Below, one piece after another: positions 1 to 8,788 of a stretch of 64,000 bases of DNA. The first letter of the stretch is position 1. Each line of letters begins with the position of its first letter. Under the pieces are notes generated by a model. It was given only the letters and a program-made list of their open reading frames with translations, was not told the DNA's origin and made no database searches. The translations under genes were made by a program, and so were the position numbers. Source of the stretch: JAJUFS01 sp036381175 (GTDB taxonomy: Bacteria; Pseudomonadota; Gammaproteobacteria; Natronospirales; JAJUFS01); contig DASVDI010000006.1 in assembly GCA_036381175.1 (NCBI GenBank), forward strand, positions 1-64,000. The letters are read 5' to 3'.

Positions 1-839
1 TATGGCATCTCATGGCGCACGCGCAGAAAGCGCGCGAATCTCGGCACACCGTTCGAGGTGAGTCCGTTGTAGCGATAGGTAACCAAGCTTCCAATCGCCG
101 GCGGCTCGGCGCGCTCGGCGTCCGTGAAACCGCTGCCGATACGAAAGCGCAATCCGTCCGGCCGTTCCACGATCAGCGCGCCGAGCATGCCGGCGTATTT
201 TCCTTCTCCTGCTGTGTATCCGATGACGCGCGCTTCGTCGTCATCATGCGGTTTGTACTTGAGCAGGTGATCGCTTCGCCCCGCGCGATAACGCGCATCG
301 CGATGATGCAGCATCAGCCCCTCGCCGCCCGCCGCGACAATCTCCTGAAACACCTCATCAAGCGCATCGGCGTTTTCAACGCGAAACTGCTCGACGGGTC
401 GCAGCCACGGAATCGCGAGATCGCCGAGCAATGCACGCATCTGCATGACGCGCGCCTCGAACGCGTCGTCGCCTCTAGGCAGATCGAACACCATGAAACG
501 CACCGCGCGCCAGGTAGCGTCATCGGGCTTTTGCGTTCGAACGATGCCGCTGACCTCCTCGAAACGACTGCGCGCGATCCACAGTTCGCCATCCATCGCC
601 AAGGCGGGCCAGCCCGCCGTGAACCATTCCGGTGCGAAGATGACGTGCCCACCGCGCGTCAACAGGCGCTCGCCGGTCCAGTGCCCGCGCACGCCATCAA
701 GCTTTTCGCTGATCCAGTATTCGGAAACATCGATACCGGGCTCGTAAACCGTCGCAAGCATGAGCCGCGGTGGAACGGGATCGGTCGCGAAAAGCGATGA
801 CGACAGCAGGCAGGACAGCAAAAGAAAAAAAAATTTCAT
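1..839 (-). CDS. ligE: Periplasmic ATP-dependent DNA ligase, LigE type; C-terminus at window edge
   Basis: The reverse strand from ATG 839 reads open to base 1 (279 codons, then TA, probably the start of a stop codon, so the gene is nearly complete at the typical length of this family). The protein starts with a signal peptide (MKFFFLLLSCLLSSSLFA). It then shows the nucleotidyltransferase motifs of ATP-dependent DNA ligases in order: motif I SEKLDGVRG with the adenylated Lys near residue 46, motif III AMDGELW, IIIa VFDLP, IV GEGLMLHH, and V LLKYKP. The last part is the small OB-type domain. There is no extra DNA-binding domain, which is the LigE architecture. In the family these secreted ligases seal nicks and are suggested to act in DNA uptake. 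The gene stands alone here, divergent from the TSP3 lipoprotein gene. Confidence 0.9.
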   Translation of the reverse strand, partial: MKFFFLLLSCLLSSSLFATDPVPPRLMLATVYEPGIDVSEYWISEKLDGVRGHWTGERLLTRGGHVIFAPEWFTAGWPALAMDGELWIARSRFEEVSGIVRTQKPDDATWRAVRFMVFDLPRGDDAFEARVMQMRALLGDLAIPWLRPVEQFRVENADALDEVFQEIVAAGGEGLMLHHRDARYRAGRSDHLLKYKPHDDDEARVIGYTAGEGKYAGMLGALIVERPDGLRFRIGSGFTDAERAEPPAIGSLVTYRYNGLTSNGVPRFARFLRVRHEMP

Positions 840-1068
840 GACCTCATCCTTGAGTTGACGCGAGTGCGAAGCAGAACGCGGAGTCTGCAGCAGAATCACC
901 AAAACGCAAACGCCATGTTTCGATTACCACGAATGCGCGCGCTGCAGTATTTGCCTGATGACCCGCCCGTAATCTCCCTGAATCATGGCATGCCAACGCA
1001 CGTCGTTTACCGGTATTGAGGAGCAAAAGGAAAACTATTGTCCACGGAGACGGACCACAGAAACTGGG

Positions 1069-2586
1069 ATGACTGCCGTGAAACGATTGCCTTGCACTTA
1101 CCTTCCTCTTCTCGTGATGCTCGCCGTCGGTTCGCTCGCGCTTGCAGGCTGCAGTCCGGAGCCTGCCGGCGACATGCAGCGAAACGATTTCGTGACCACC
1201 GGCGGTAACACGCAAACGGCCGCGCACGGCGATGCCGGCAACGAGATCCGTAATACGGAAACTGTCGAGGACGAACTCGGCCTCGCAGATGACATCGATA
1301 ACGATGGCGTCATCAACAGCATCGACAACTGCCCCGCGCGCGCAAACCCACAACAGGAAGACAACGCTCCGTGGCCTGACGGCGGACGTGGCGACGCCTG
1401 CAGTGGCGATGTCGATTTCGATGGCGTCTGGCCACCTCATGACAATTGCCCGATCGACGCAAACCCGCGCCAGGAAGATGTTGATGGCGATGGCCGCGAC
1501 CTGTATTGCGACGCCAACTGGATCGATCATGACAACGACGGGCACGGCGCGCACATCGACAACTGTCGCCTGCTTTCAAATCCCGGACAGGAAGACGCGG
1601 ATGGAGATGCTTCCGGCAACGACTGTGACGGTGACAACGACAATGACGGCATCGCTGATGCAACCGATAACTGCGCGTACACGCCGAACGCAAACCAGGC
1701 CGATGAAGACGGCGACGGTTTCGGCGATGCCTGTGAAATCGACGCGGACAACGACGAGCGCATCGGCGCGGCGGACAACTGTCTCGTCATCTACAACCCG
1801 AGCCAGTCGGACATGGACAAGGACGGCGTCGGCGATGTTTGCGATACGGTGACCGACAGTGACAGCGACGATGTCGCGGACTGGGATGACAACTGTCCCG
1901 CCGTCCCGAATCCGATTCCCTACAATATGGTCACGCAACGGGATTACGACGGCGACGAGAAGGGAGACGCTTGTGACACGGACAACGATGACGATGCATT
2001 CGAGAACACCGTCGACAACTGTCCGTGGATACCGAACGCCGATCAGGGCGACAGCGATCATGACGGCATTGGCGACACCTGCGATACGGAAGGCACGCTC
2101 AGCTGCGGATCGAACGGCGATCTCATGGCGCTTGATCTGATGCCCGGTAACATTTCCGGCGAGCTCGTTCACGCCTGCGTGAATTGCCGGTACGCCGCAC
2201 TGTACAGGCTGTCGGACGACGACCCGGACAACAACGCGTTTGTCGTTGTGCCGGATGCGCAGAGCCGCGAGAACCAGTCGGATTACGGTCACATTCGGCT
2301 GACCGCGCAAACACCGGTAATTTCAGGGCGCGCCGCGTTCATGGTTGCGCTGCCGAACCAGCCGCTGCGTTACGGAACCAACATTGGAATGAAGATCGAA
2401 GCGCTGCGCGATGGCGCGCCCGTCGCCAGCAGACCGTTGCCGTTGCATGACGCCGGCGACGGCGTGCGCAAGATGGTTGCGTTGGAAACCGCGCAGCCCT
2501 TCGACGCGTTGCGCCTTGTCGTCGGCGGTGGCTGGCCGCGCGGCGAGCAAGTGAACGTTTACGCGGTCTGCGTCGAACGGCCGTAA
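1069..2586 (+). CDS. Lipoprotein with thrombospondin type-3 calcium-binding repeats
   Basis: A 505-aa predicted lipoprotein: the N-terminal hydrophobic segment ends in LALAGC (lipobox). Residues from about 60 to 345 hold seven or eight thrombospondin type-3 repeats, each with a D-x-D-x-D-G Ca2+ loop followed by DNC(P) and a second Cys (for example DNDNDGIADATDNC). Such repeats bind many Ca2+ ions and in bacteria often form spacers in outer-membrane proteins. The last 170 residues form a Cys-poor domain I do not recognise. ATG 1069 is chosen, but GTG 1078 (MKRLPC..., with GGGA about 8 nt upstream) is equally possible. The stop overlaps the next start as TAATG, so the PAP2 gene is translationally coupled. 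Its ligand and role are unknown. Confidence 0.8.
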   Translation: MTAVKRLPCTYLPLLVMLAVGSLALAGCSPEPAGDMQRNDFVTTGGNTQTAAHGDAGNEIRNTETVEDELGLADDIDNDGVINSIDNCPARANPQQEDNAPWPDGGRGDACSGDVDFDGVWPPHDNCPIDANPRQEDVDGDGRDLYCDANWIDHDNDGHGAHIDNCRLLSNPGQEDADGDASGNDCDGDNDNDGIADATDNCAYTPNANQADEDGDGFGDACEIDADNDERIGAADNCLVIYNPSQSDMDKDGVGDVCDTVTDSDSDDVADWDDNCPAVPNPIPYNMVTQRDYDGDEKGDACDTDNDDDAFENTVDNCPWIPNADQGDSDHDGIGDTCDTEGTLSCGSNGDLMALDLMPGNISGELVHACVNCRYAALYRLSDDDPDNNAFVVVPDAQSRENQSDYGHIRLTAQTPVISGRAAFMVALPNQPLRYGTNIGMKIEALRDGAPVASRPLPLHDAGDGVRKMVALETAQPFDALRLVVGGGWPRGEQVNVYAVCVERP

Positions 2587-3335
2587 TGCACATGCCTTTC
2601 CGCGACAAGTTGCGACATTACGGCGGCACGCTGTTCGCGTTGTCATCGCGTCTCGGGCTGCACCCGTTCCAGGCGCTGTTGCTGCTCGCCGTGTTCTGTG
2701 GCGGTGCGTGGAGTTTCGTCGAGCTTGCAGATGATGTCACCGAAGGCGAGACGCGCCGCATCGACACGCGCCTGTTGCTCGCATTGCGAAACCCGGTTGA
2801 TCGCGCGGATCCGATCGGACCGGGCTGGGTCGAGGAGATGGGACGCGACTTCACCGCGCTTGGTGGTGTCGGCGTGTTGTTGTTCATCGTGCTGGTGACG
2901 ATCGGTTATTTGTTGATTTCACGCCGCTTGCGCACCGCGTTGTTCGTCGCCATCGCCATTGTCGTTGGCCAGTTGCTGAGCTCGCTGTTGAAACTCGGTT
3001 TCGATCGGCCGCGGCCGGAGCTGGTGCCGCATGAATCGATTGTCTATACCGCGAGCTTTCCGAGCGGACATTCGATGATGGCCGCCGTCACCTACCTCAC
3101 GCTCGCCGCCTTGCTGAGCCGGCTGCAACTTCAACGTCGCGTGAAAATCTATTTGTTGTTGATCGCGTTGCTGATCACGCTGCTTGTCGGCGCGAGCCGC
3201 GTCTATCTCGGCGTGCACTGGCCGACGGACGTGCTGGCAGGCTGGATGGCGGGTGCGGCGTGGGCCGCGTTGTGGTGGCTGATTGTTCGCTGGGTGCAGC
3301 GGCGCGGAACCGCAGAGTCCGCCAAGAAGAACTGA
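2586..3335 (+). CDS. PAP2-family membrane phosphatase
   Basis: A 249-aa integral membrane protein with the complete type-2 phosphatidic acid phosphatase signature: KLGFDRPRP (motif 1), FPSGHS (motif 2, catalytic His) and SRVYLGVHWPTD (motif 3, nucleophile His). About six hydrophobic helices are visible, with a longer periplasmic loop between the first two. Enzymes of this family remove phosphate from lipid phosphates such as phosphatidic acid, phosphatidylglycerol phosphate or undecaprenyl pyrophosphate. Which one is used here cannot be read from sequence. The start codon overlaps the stop of the TSP3 lipoprotein, so the two are cotranscribed. The next gene converges with only one base between them. 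Confidence 0.9.
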   Translation: MHMPFRDKLRHYGGTLFALSSRLGLHPFQALLLLAVFCGGAWSFVELADDVTEGETRRIDTRLLLALRNPVDRADPIGPGWVEEMGRDFTALGGVGVLLFIVLVTIGYLLISRRLRTALFVAIAIVVGQLLSSLLKLGFDRPRPELVPHESIVYTASFPSGHSMMAAVTYLTLAALLSRLQLQRRVKIYLLLIALLITLLVGASRVYLGVHWPTDVLAGWMAGAAWAALWWLIVRWVQRRGTAESAKKN

Positions 3336-3336
3336 T

Positions 3337-4257
3337 CTATTCGTTTTTCTTCGCAATCGATTGCGCTTCCAGGAATACGTGGCTTACCTCCGGGTGACGT
3401 TGACGTATCGCCTTGTCGATGCGTTCGATCGCCAATGCAAGATCGGTTGTCGAAGTGCCGTTCGTGAATTCGACTTCGATGGTCAGCAGCACATTGTAGG
3501 GTCCCATGTGCAGTGACAGTGCGCGCACGAGTCGCGCGACGGAGGGATCGGCATTGATCACATCACGAATGCTCGCAGCGGTTTCCCTGTCGACGCCTTC
3601 ACCGATCAACAAGCTCTTGCATTCGTAGGCAAGGAAGATCGCGACGCCGGCGAGAATCCCGCCAATCACCAGCGAGGCGGCGCCGTCGAGCTGGGGAATG
3701 CCGAGCGTGTGACCGAGGTAGATGCCGACAAACGCGGCAATCAGTCCGAGCATCGCGGCGGTGTCTTCCAGCAACACCGTGAACGTGGTGGGATCCTTGC
3801 TTCGCCGCATCGCCGCGACGTAAGGCGCATCGCCCTTCACCTTCCGGAACTGGCGAAACGCCAGCGTCCAGGCGATGCCTTCGACCACCATCGCAAATCC
3901 GAGCACCGCGTAACTCCACACGGGATCGGTTATCGGTTCGGGGTGTTGCAGGTGCTTGATGCCTTCATAAATCGAAATTCCGCCACCGACCGCGAAGATC
4001 AGGATCGCCACGACCAGCGTCCAGAAATACAACTCCTTGCCGCGGCCGAACGGATATTTCGAATCCGCCGGCAGATTGCTCTGGCGAATGCCGAACAGCA
4101 GCAGTACGCCGTTGCCGGTATCCACAAGGGAGTGCACGCCTTCGGAAATCATGGCGGAACTGCCCGTCACGACGGCAGCCGCGAACTTGGCAACGGCGAT
4201 GGCAAGATTTGCCAGTATCGCGGCGTAGATGACGGGTTTTGAACTGCCTGCGGCCAT
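3337..4257 (-). CDS. Cation diffusion facilitator (CDF) family transporter
   Basis: A 306-aa protein of the CDF family, inner-membrane proton-coupled exporters of divalent metals such as Zn, Fe, Co or Mn. Six hydrophobic segments are visible. The second carries SEGVHSLVDTGN with the HxxxD metal-site pattern, and the fifth carries LLEDTAAMLG with the second acidic site. The final 85 residues form the cytoplasmic ferredoxin-like domain (REDVINADPSV-type region and SLHMGPYNVLLTIEVEF). ATG 4257 is preferred over ATG 4284 because GGAAG lies 6 nt upstream and homologous proteins begin near MAAGSSKPVIYA. It converges with the PAP2 gene. Metal specificity is unresolved. Confidence 0.88.
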   Translation of the reverse strand: MAAGSSKPVIYAAILANLAIAVAKFAAAVVTGSSAMISEGVHSLVDTGNGVLLLFGIRQSNLPADSKYPFGRGKELYFWTLVVAILIFAVGGGISIYEGIKHLQHPEPITDPVWSYAVLGFAMVVEGIAWTLAFRQFRKVKGDAPYVAAMRRSKDPTTFTVLLEDTAAMLGLIAAFVGIYLGHTLGIPQLDGAASLVIGGILAGVAIFLAYECKSLLIGEGVDRETAASIRDVINADPSVARLVRALSLHMGPYNVLLTIEVEFTNGTSTTDLALAIERIDKAIRQRHPEVSHVFLEAQSIAKKNE

Positions 4258-4377
4258 GATCTTCCGGGCATCGCGCTCGAGCATGAACCGCGAGCGTAAC
4301 GCCGCTTCCGCTGCCGCAGAACCGGAGAGATACCCGACATTCCCGCAGCGCGGGCATGCCGTCAGATCGCGGAAGGC

Positions 4378-5085
4378 TCAGCCGAGAAAACTTGCGTAGA
4401 CTTTCTCGGAAGCCGCGTAGCAATCACAGGCCGCCGCTTCCAGCCCCTTGCGATCCAGAACCGTCACCTTGCCGCGCGTGTAACTGATGACCTCGCGCGT
4501 CTGCAACGATCCCGCCGCCGTACTCACGCCGGCGCGGCGCACGCCAAGCATTTCCGCCAGCAGTTCGTGCGTGACATGAAAGGTATCGGAGGACACGCGG
4601 TCATGTGTCATCAGCATCCAGCGCGCGAGCCGTGACTCCACGAGGTGATAACAGGCGCAGACCGCGACCTGTGCAATCTGCGAAACGATCACATGCGTGT
4701 AGCGCTGCAGCACGCGGCGCAGGCCCGGGCTGATGTTGAGCATGGTGTGGAAATCTTCGGCGGACATGCGCAGCGCGCTGCCGCCGCACAGTACGGTGGC
4801 GCGCCAGGACGAAACACTGACGCCCAGCGCCAACGGAATCCCGTACATTCCCTCCCGTCCGACGAGTGAAACTTCAAGGCTGTTCTGTCCATCGACCATG
4901 GCAATCGTCGAGATGGAAGCCGATGTCGGAAAATAGACCTGCCGTATCTGCTGGCCGGGCTCGGCAATCACTTCGCCGGGCTCAAGTTCGGCGAGCTTGC
5001 AACGGCGGCGCAGATCGTTTCGTTCCGTTGTCGGCAAGGTCGCGATGATGCGGTTTGTTGGCGCACCGGGTTTTTCTTTTCGCAT
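4378..5085 (-). CDS. Crp/Fnr-family transcriptional regulator (paralogue 1)
   Basis: A 235-aa regulator with an N-terminal cyclic-nucleotide-binding-like beta-roll (LAELEPGEVIAEPGQQIRQVYFP), a dimerisation helix (ALRRVLQRYTHVIVSQIAQVA) and a C-terminal winged helix (HELLAEMLGVRRAGVSTAAG). There is no N-terminal Cys cluster of the Fnr type, and the cAMP-contact residues of true Crp are not obvious, so the signal is unknown. The C-terminal CDCY motif is shared with the two other Crp/Fnr proteins in this window (5343-6059 and 32592-33305). It is preceded by a 257-bp non-coding region with two perfect inverted repeats, which makes autoregulation or cross-regulation plausible. Confidence 0.88.
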   Translation of the reverse strand: MRKEKPGAPTNRIIATLPTTERNDLRRRCKLAELEPGEVIAEPGQQIRQVYFPTSASISTIAMVDGQNSLEVSLVGREGMYGIPLALGVSVSSWRATVLCGGSALRMSAEDFHTMLNISPGLRRVLQRYTHVIVSQIAQVAVCACYHLVESRLARWMLMTHDRVSSDTFHVTHELLAEMLGVRRAGVSTAAGSLQTREVISYTRGKVTVLDRKGLEAAACDCYAASEKVYASFLG

Positions 5086-5222
5086 GGATTATTCACGCAT
5101 CCTTATTCCTGTTTGACGCAAGCAGTTGTCCGACCGCGACCTCCGTGGTCAGCCACTGCGAATTCCTGGTCCGGTGATTTACCAGGATTGTTTACTTTAA
5201 CGTTCGTGCGAAAGTCGAGTCT

Positions 5223-5288
5223 GTACGTTTGCGTACTTTCACGTGCATGCAGAGTGACATATCGACGAATGTCGGTACGAAAGCGTAC
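5223..5288. promoter_or_regulatory. Pair of near-identical 14-bp inverted repeats (candidate operators)
   Basis: GTACGTTTGCGTAC at 5223-5236 and GTACGAAAGCGTAC at 5275-5288 are both perfect 5-bp inverted repeats with a 4-bp spacer. Their centres are 52 bp apart, close to five helical turns. They lie 138-203 bp upstream of the Crp/Fnr gene that starts at 5085. The palindromic form and spacing fit a dimeric regulator binding the same DNA face twice. That the regulator is one of the neighbouring Crp/Fnr proteins is an inference. Confidence 0.55.
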
Positions 5289-5342
5289 ATAAGCTCAAGA
5301 GAAGTGAATGGCGGAGCAGCGGGAGAACACTACAAGGAGAAT

Positions 5343-6059
5343 TCAGAAACGGCAGTCCGCCTGCAATCGGTCCGTGGCGCGCTTGACGATCGCGTAGCAC
5401 TCGCAGGTCAGCTGTTCCAGTTGCGGACGATCCAGCACTTCGATTCGCCCGCGCGCGTTCTTTATGGCGTCGAGCCGCTGCAGCCGTCCCGCCGCTTCGG
5501 TCACGCTCTCACGGCGAACGCCGAGCATGTCGGAGATAAGACCGTGCGTCATCAGGAGCCGGTTGGTCGGAAGGCGATCGAGCGATATCAGCAGCCAGCG
5601 GCACAGCTGCTGCTCGATTGAATGATACCGATTGCACACGGCGGTCTGCGCCATCTGCAACATGACGCACTGCGTGTAACACAACAGCACGTCCTGCAGG
5701 CGATGATTGCGCCGGAATTCTTCTTTCAATACATGTCCGGGAAGGCGCCATGCACTGCCCGCCGCCTGCACAACCGCCTGGCCCGGCGATGCGCCGCCGC
5801 CCATGAAAAGCCCGACGCCGACCACGCCATCGTTGCCTGTGATGGACACCTCGGCAGACGCGCCGTCTTCCATGACGCACAACAGCGAGATGAGGCCATC
5901 AACCGGAAACCATGCATGTTCCGGCACCTCATTCGCGCGGTGAATGACATCATCGAGTTTCATTTCCATGAACTCGAGATGCGGCATCAGCCGCGCGCGG
6001 TCTTCTTCATTCAACGTGGCGAGAATCCGGTTCTCGAAGGGATCGGTGTGATGTTCCAA
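5343..6059 (-). CDS. Crp/Fnr-family transcriptional regulator (paralogue 2)
   Basis: A 238-aa protein with the same architecture as its neighbour at 4378-5085: beta-roll effector domain (LEFMEMKLDDVIHRANEVPEH, then VDGLISLLCVMEDGASAEVS), dimerisation helix, and winged helix (THGLISDMLGVRRESVTEAAG) ending with a CECY motif. The only start that preserves the full N-terminus is TTG at 6059, which has no strong ribosome binding site; the next in-frame Met would delete part of the first beta strand. It lies upstream of the other regulator on the same strand, but 257 bp of putative regulatory DNA separate them, so they are probably separate transcription units. The signal sensed is unknown. Confidence 0.85.
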   Translation of the reverse strand: MEHHTDPFENRILATLNEEDRARLMPHLEFMEMKLDDVIHRANEVPEHAWFPVDGLISLLCVMEDGASAEVSITGNDGVVGVGLFMGGGASPGQAVVQAAGSAWRLPGHVLKEEFRRNHRLQDVLLCYTQCVMLQMAQTAVCNRYHSIEQQLCRWLLISLDRLPTNRLLMTHGLISDMLGVRRESVTEAAGRLQRLDAIKNARGRIEVLDRPQLEQLTCECYAIVKRATDRLQADCRF

Positions 6060-6232
6060 GGTTTTTGTTCCGCAAGAGGGTGACTTTCAAGCTTCACATC
6101 TCACGTCCCGAACGACAGTCCGGTAAGCGGCGTATTCGACAGAATGCGCCTGGCTGATTTCAGCTGACATAAATCTGCACCTTGAATTCGCGCAAGACGC
6201 GTGCATACCTCGATAGAGGAAGCACGGTAAGC

Positions 6233-8788
6233 ATGCACGAACAAGCCGCCGAGAAACTGAAGGAATATCGCCGCAAGCGCGACTTCCGCAAAACACTGGA
6301 GCCTTCCGGCGCCGACGCCGCCGTTGAAGCCGGCTGCCTGTACGTGATGCACAAGCATGCAGCGAGTCACGATCACTTCGATCTGCGATTGGAGGAGAAC
6401 GGCGTTCTCCGAAGCTGGGCGCTTCCGAAAGGCGCGAGCCTGGAGCCCGGCGAGAAACGCCTTGCGGTTGAAGTGGAAGATCATCCGCTGGAGTACGGCG
6501 GGTTCGAAGGCGTGATTCCAAAAGACGAGTACGGCGGCGGCACAGTGATGCTCTGGGATGCCGGAAGCTGGAAAGTGAACGGCAAGAACAAGGAAGGCCA
6601 CGTCGATTTCATCCTGGACGGACAGAAACTGAAAGGCGCGTGGACGCTGGTGCGCACACGCGGGAAAGGCAAGCGCGGCAAGGAAGGCAAAAGCTGGCTG
6701 ATGATCAAGCGCAGCGATCCCGGCAAGCCGAAGCTCGCGCCGAATGACGAAAGCGTGGCAACAGGACGCCACATGAAGGAAATCGCCGAAGACCGCGACA
6801 ACGTCTGGATGAAAGGCGAAGCGCGCGAACGGGAAACCGCGAAACCGCCGATTGCGGAAAACATCGCCGGTGCACGGAAAAAGAAATTTCCGAAGCATCT
6901 CGCCCCGCAACTCGCAACACTCGCCGATGACGCGCCGCCCGGTGATGACTGGATTCACGAGATCAAGGTCGATGGCTATCGCGTCATGGCGTACCTGGAT
7001 AAAGACAAGGTGACACTGCTGACACGCAACGGCCACGACTGGACGCACCGGTTCCGGGACGTCGCCGACGCGCTGAAGAAGATTCCGATTGAGCACGCGA
7101 TTATTGACGGTGAAATGACGGTGCTGTCACGCGATGGATCGACAAGTTTCCGAAAACTCCAGGAAGCGCTGTCCGCCGGCAAGACCGGCAACGTCGTTTA
7201 CCAGGTTTTTGATCTGCTTTACCTGGACTCCGTCGAGATGACCGACGTCGAACTCATTGAACGAAAGCGCGCATTGAAGCAGTTGCTCGAATCCGCGGAT
7301 TTCAAAGTCAACTCGCGCGTTCGCTATTCCGACCATATCCAGGGACAAGGACCGGCGTTTTTCGAACAAGCCTGCGAACTCGGTCTCGAAGGCATCATTT
7401 CGAAACGCGCGCATTCGCATTATCGGAGCGGGCGCAACAAGCAATGGCTGAAAGTGAAATGTACACAGCACCGCGAATTCGTCGTGGGTGGTTTCACTCC
7501 ACCCGGCGGCAGTCGCGATGGCTTCGGTTCCCTGCTGCTGGGCGCGTATCAGAACGGAAATTTCATTTATGCCGGTCGTACGGGCACGGGCTTCAGCAGT
7601 CAGCAGATCAAGCAGGTTCACGGAATGCTCTCCGAACGCGAGATCGACAAGAGCCCGTTTCATGATGAGGTTCCTGATTCTCGCGATGCACGCTGGGTGA
7701 AACCCGAACTCGTCGTGGAAGTCGAGTTCACGGAACGCACGCGCGACAACCGCTTGCGGCATCCGGTGTTCCGGGGATTGCGCGAGGATCGCGATCCGCG
7801 CGAAATCAGAATGAGCACGGAAACCGACATGAATGAAGCGACCGCAATCAACAATGCAGCATCGCCCGCGCCGCGACGGAAATCCGGCGCAGCAGTAGCC
7901 GGTGTTCGAATCACGCATCCGGATCGCATCATGTATCCGGAGCTGGGCATCACGAAAGTCGAACTCGCGAGGTTCTATGAAGACATCCGGGAATGGGTGT
8001 TGCCGATGCTGCGCGATCGTCCGCTCTCACTGCTGCGCTGCCCCGAAGGCTGGAAGGAAGAATGTTTTTTCCAGAAACACCCCCGCGTCACGATTGGAAA
8101 AAATCTTCCGCGAATTTCAATCAAGGAGAAGAAAGGCGCGAAGGACTACGTCTACGTTCAATCCATCGCCGACATCGTCTCGCTGGTGCAGGCGGGAACG
8201 CTGGAGTTTCATCCCTGGGGCAGCCAGGTTGGTGACGTGGAACATCCGGACATGATGGTGTTCGATCTCGATCCCTCGCCTGGCGTTTCGTGGAAGGATG
8301 TGTTGCGGACGGCAACTGGCCTGCGCGAACGGCTTGATGCTTTGGGGCTGGAGAGCTTTCCGCGAACGACCGGCGGAAAGGGTTTTCATCTTGTCGTGCC
8401 GCTGAAACCCGAGAGCGAATGGGATGCCGTGAAGGATTTCGCGAAGGCCGTGTCCGAACAGCACGCCGCTGACGATCCCAAACATCTCACGACCAACCTC
8501 GCGAAGACGAAGCGGCGCGGAAAGATCTTCATCGATTATTTGCGTAACGGCCGCGGCCAGACGGCGATCGCCTCGTACTCGCTGCGTGCGCGTGAAGGCG
8601 CGACGGTTGCCGTTCCATTGCGCTGGGACGAACTGAGCGATGCCTTGCGTTCCGACCGCTACAACATCGAAAACCTGCGGCGCAGGCTCGGCATGTTGAA
8701 GGATGATCCCTGGGACGGCTTCTTTGATGCTCGCCGCGCGATCACACAGAAAATGCGCAAGGCCGCCGGCCTTGAAGGAGCGGCATGA
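6233..8788 (+). CDS. ligD: ATP-dependent DNA ligase D (phosphoesterase-ligase-polymerase)
   Basis: An 851-aa multifunctional enzyme of bacterial non-homologous end joining, with the Pseudomonas domain order. The 3'-phosphoesterase domain (about 20-180) shows YVMHKHAASHDHFDLRLE. The ATP-dependent ligase domain (about 220-530) has motif I HEIKVDGYR with Lys near 245, IDGEMTVL, VFDLLYLD and LEGIISKRAHS. The archaeo-eukaryotic primase-like polymerase domain (from about 557, VRITHPDRIMYPELGITK) has the metal-binding FDLDPSPG near 676. The start is ATG 6233, with AGAGGA upstream; a TTG-type extension to 6182 lacks support. The stop overlaps the first ku gene by 4 nt (ATGA), so the three genes form one translationally coupled operon. 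Confidence 0.95.
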   Translation: MHEQAAEKLKEYRRKRDFRKTLEPSGADAAVEAGCLYVMHKHAASHDHFDLRLEENGVLRSWALPKGASLEPGEKRLAVEVEDHPLEYGGFEGVIPKDEYGGGTVMLWDAGSWKVNGKNKEGHVDFILDGQKLKGAWTLVRTRGKGKRGKEGKSWLMIKRSDPGKPKLAPNDESVATGRHMKEIAEDRDNVWMKGEARERETAKPPIAENIAGARKKKFPKHLAPQLATLADDAPPGDDWIHEIKVDGYRVMAYLDKDKVTLLTRNGHDWTHRFRDVADALKKIPIEHAIIDGEMTVLSRDGSTSFRKLQEALSAGKTGNVVYQVFDLLYLDSVEMTDVELIERKRALKQLLESADFKVNSRVRYSDHIQGQGPAFFEQACELGLEGIISKRAHSHYRSGRNKQWLKVKCTQHREFVVGGFTPPGGSRDGFGSLLLGAYQNGNFIYAGRTGTGFSSQQIKQVHGMLSEREIDKSPFHDEVPDSRDARWVKPELVVEVEFTERTRDNRLRHPVFRGLREDRDPREIRMSTETDMNEATAINNAASPAPRRKSGAAVAGVRITHPDRIMYPELGITKVELARFYEDIREWVLPMLRDRPLSLLRCPEGWKEECFFQKHPRVTIGKNLPRISIKEKKGAKDYVYVQSIADIVSLVQAGTLEFHPWGSQVGDVEHPDMMVFDLDPSPGVSWKDVLRTATGLRERLDALGLESFPRTTGGKGFHLVVPLKPESEWDAVKDFAKAVSEQHAADDPKHLTTNLAKTKRRGKIFIDYLRNGRGQTAIASYSLRAREGATVAVPLRWDELSDALRSDRYNIENLRRRLGMLKDDPWDGFFDARRAITQKMRKAAGLEGAA

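Noticed and set aside
12..800. 262-codon open frame on the plus strand
   Set aside because: It is the antisense shadow of the LigE gene; the minus frame has a signal peptide and all ligase motifs, while this one has no recognisable domain and is rich in Arg/Ala/His.
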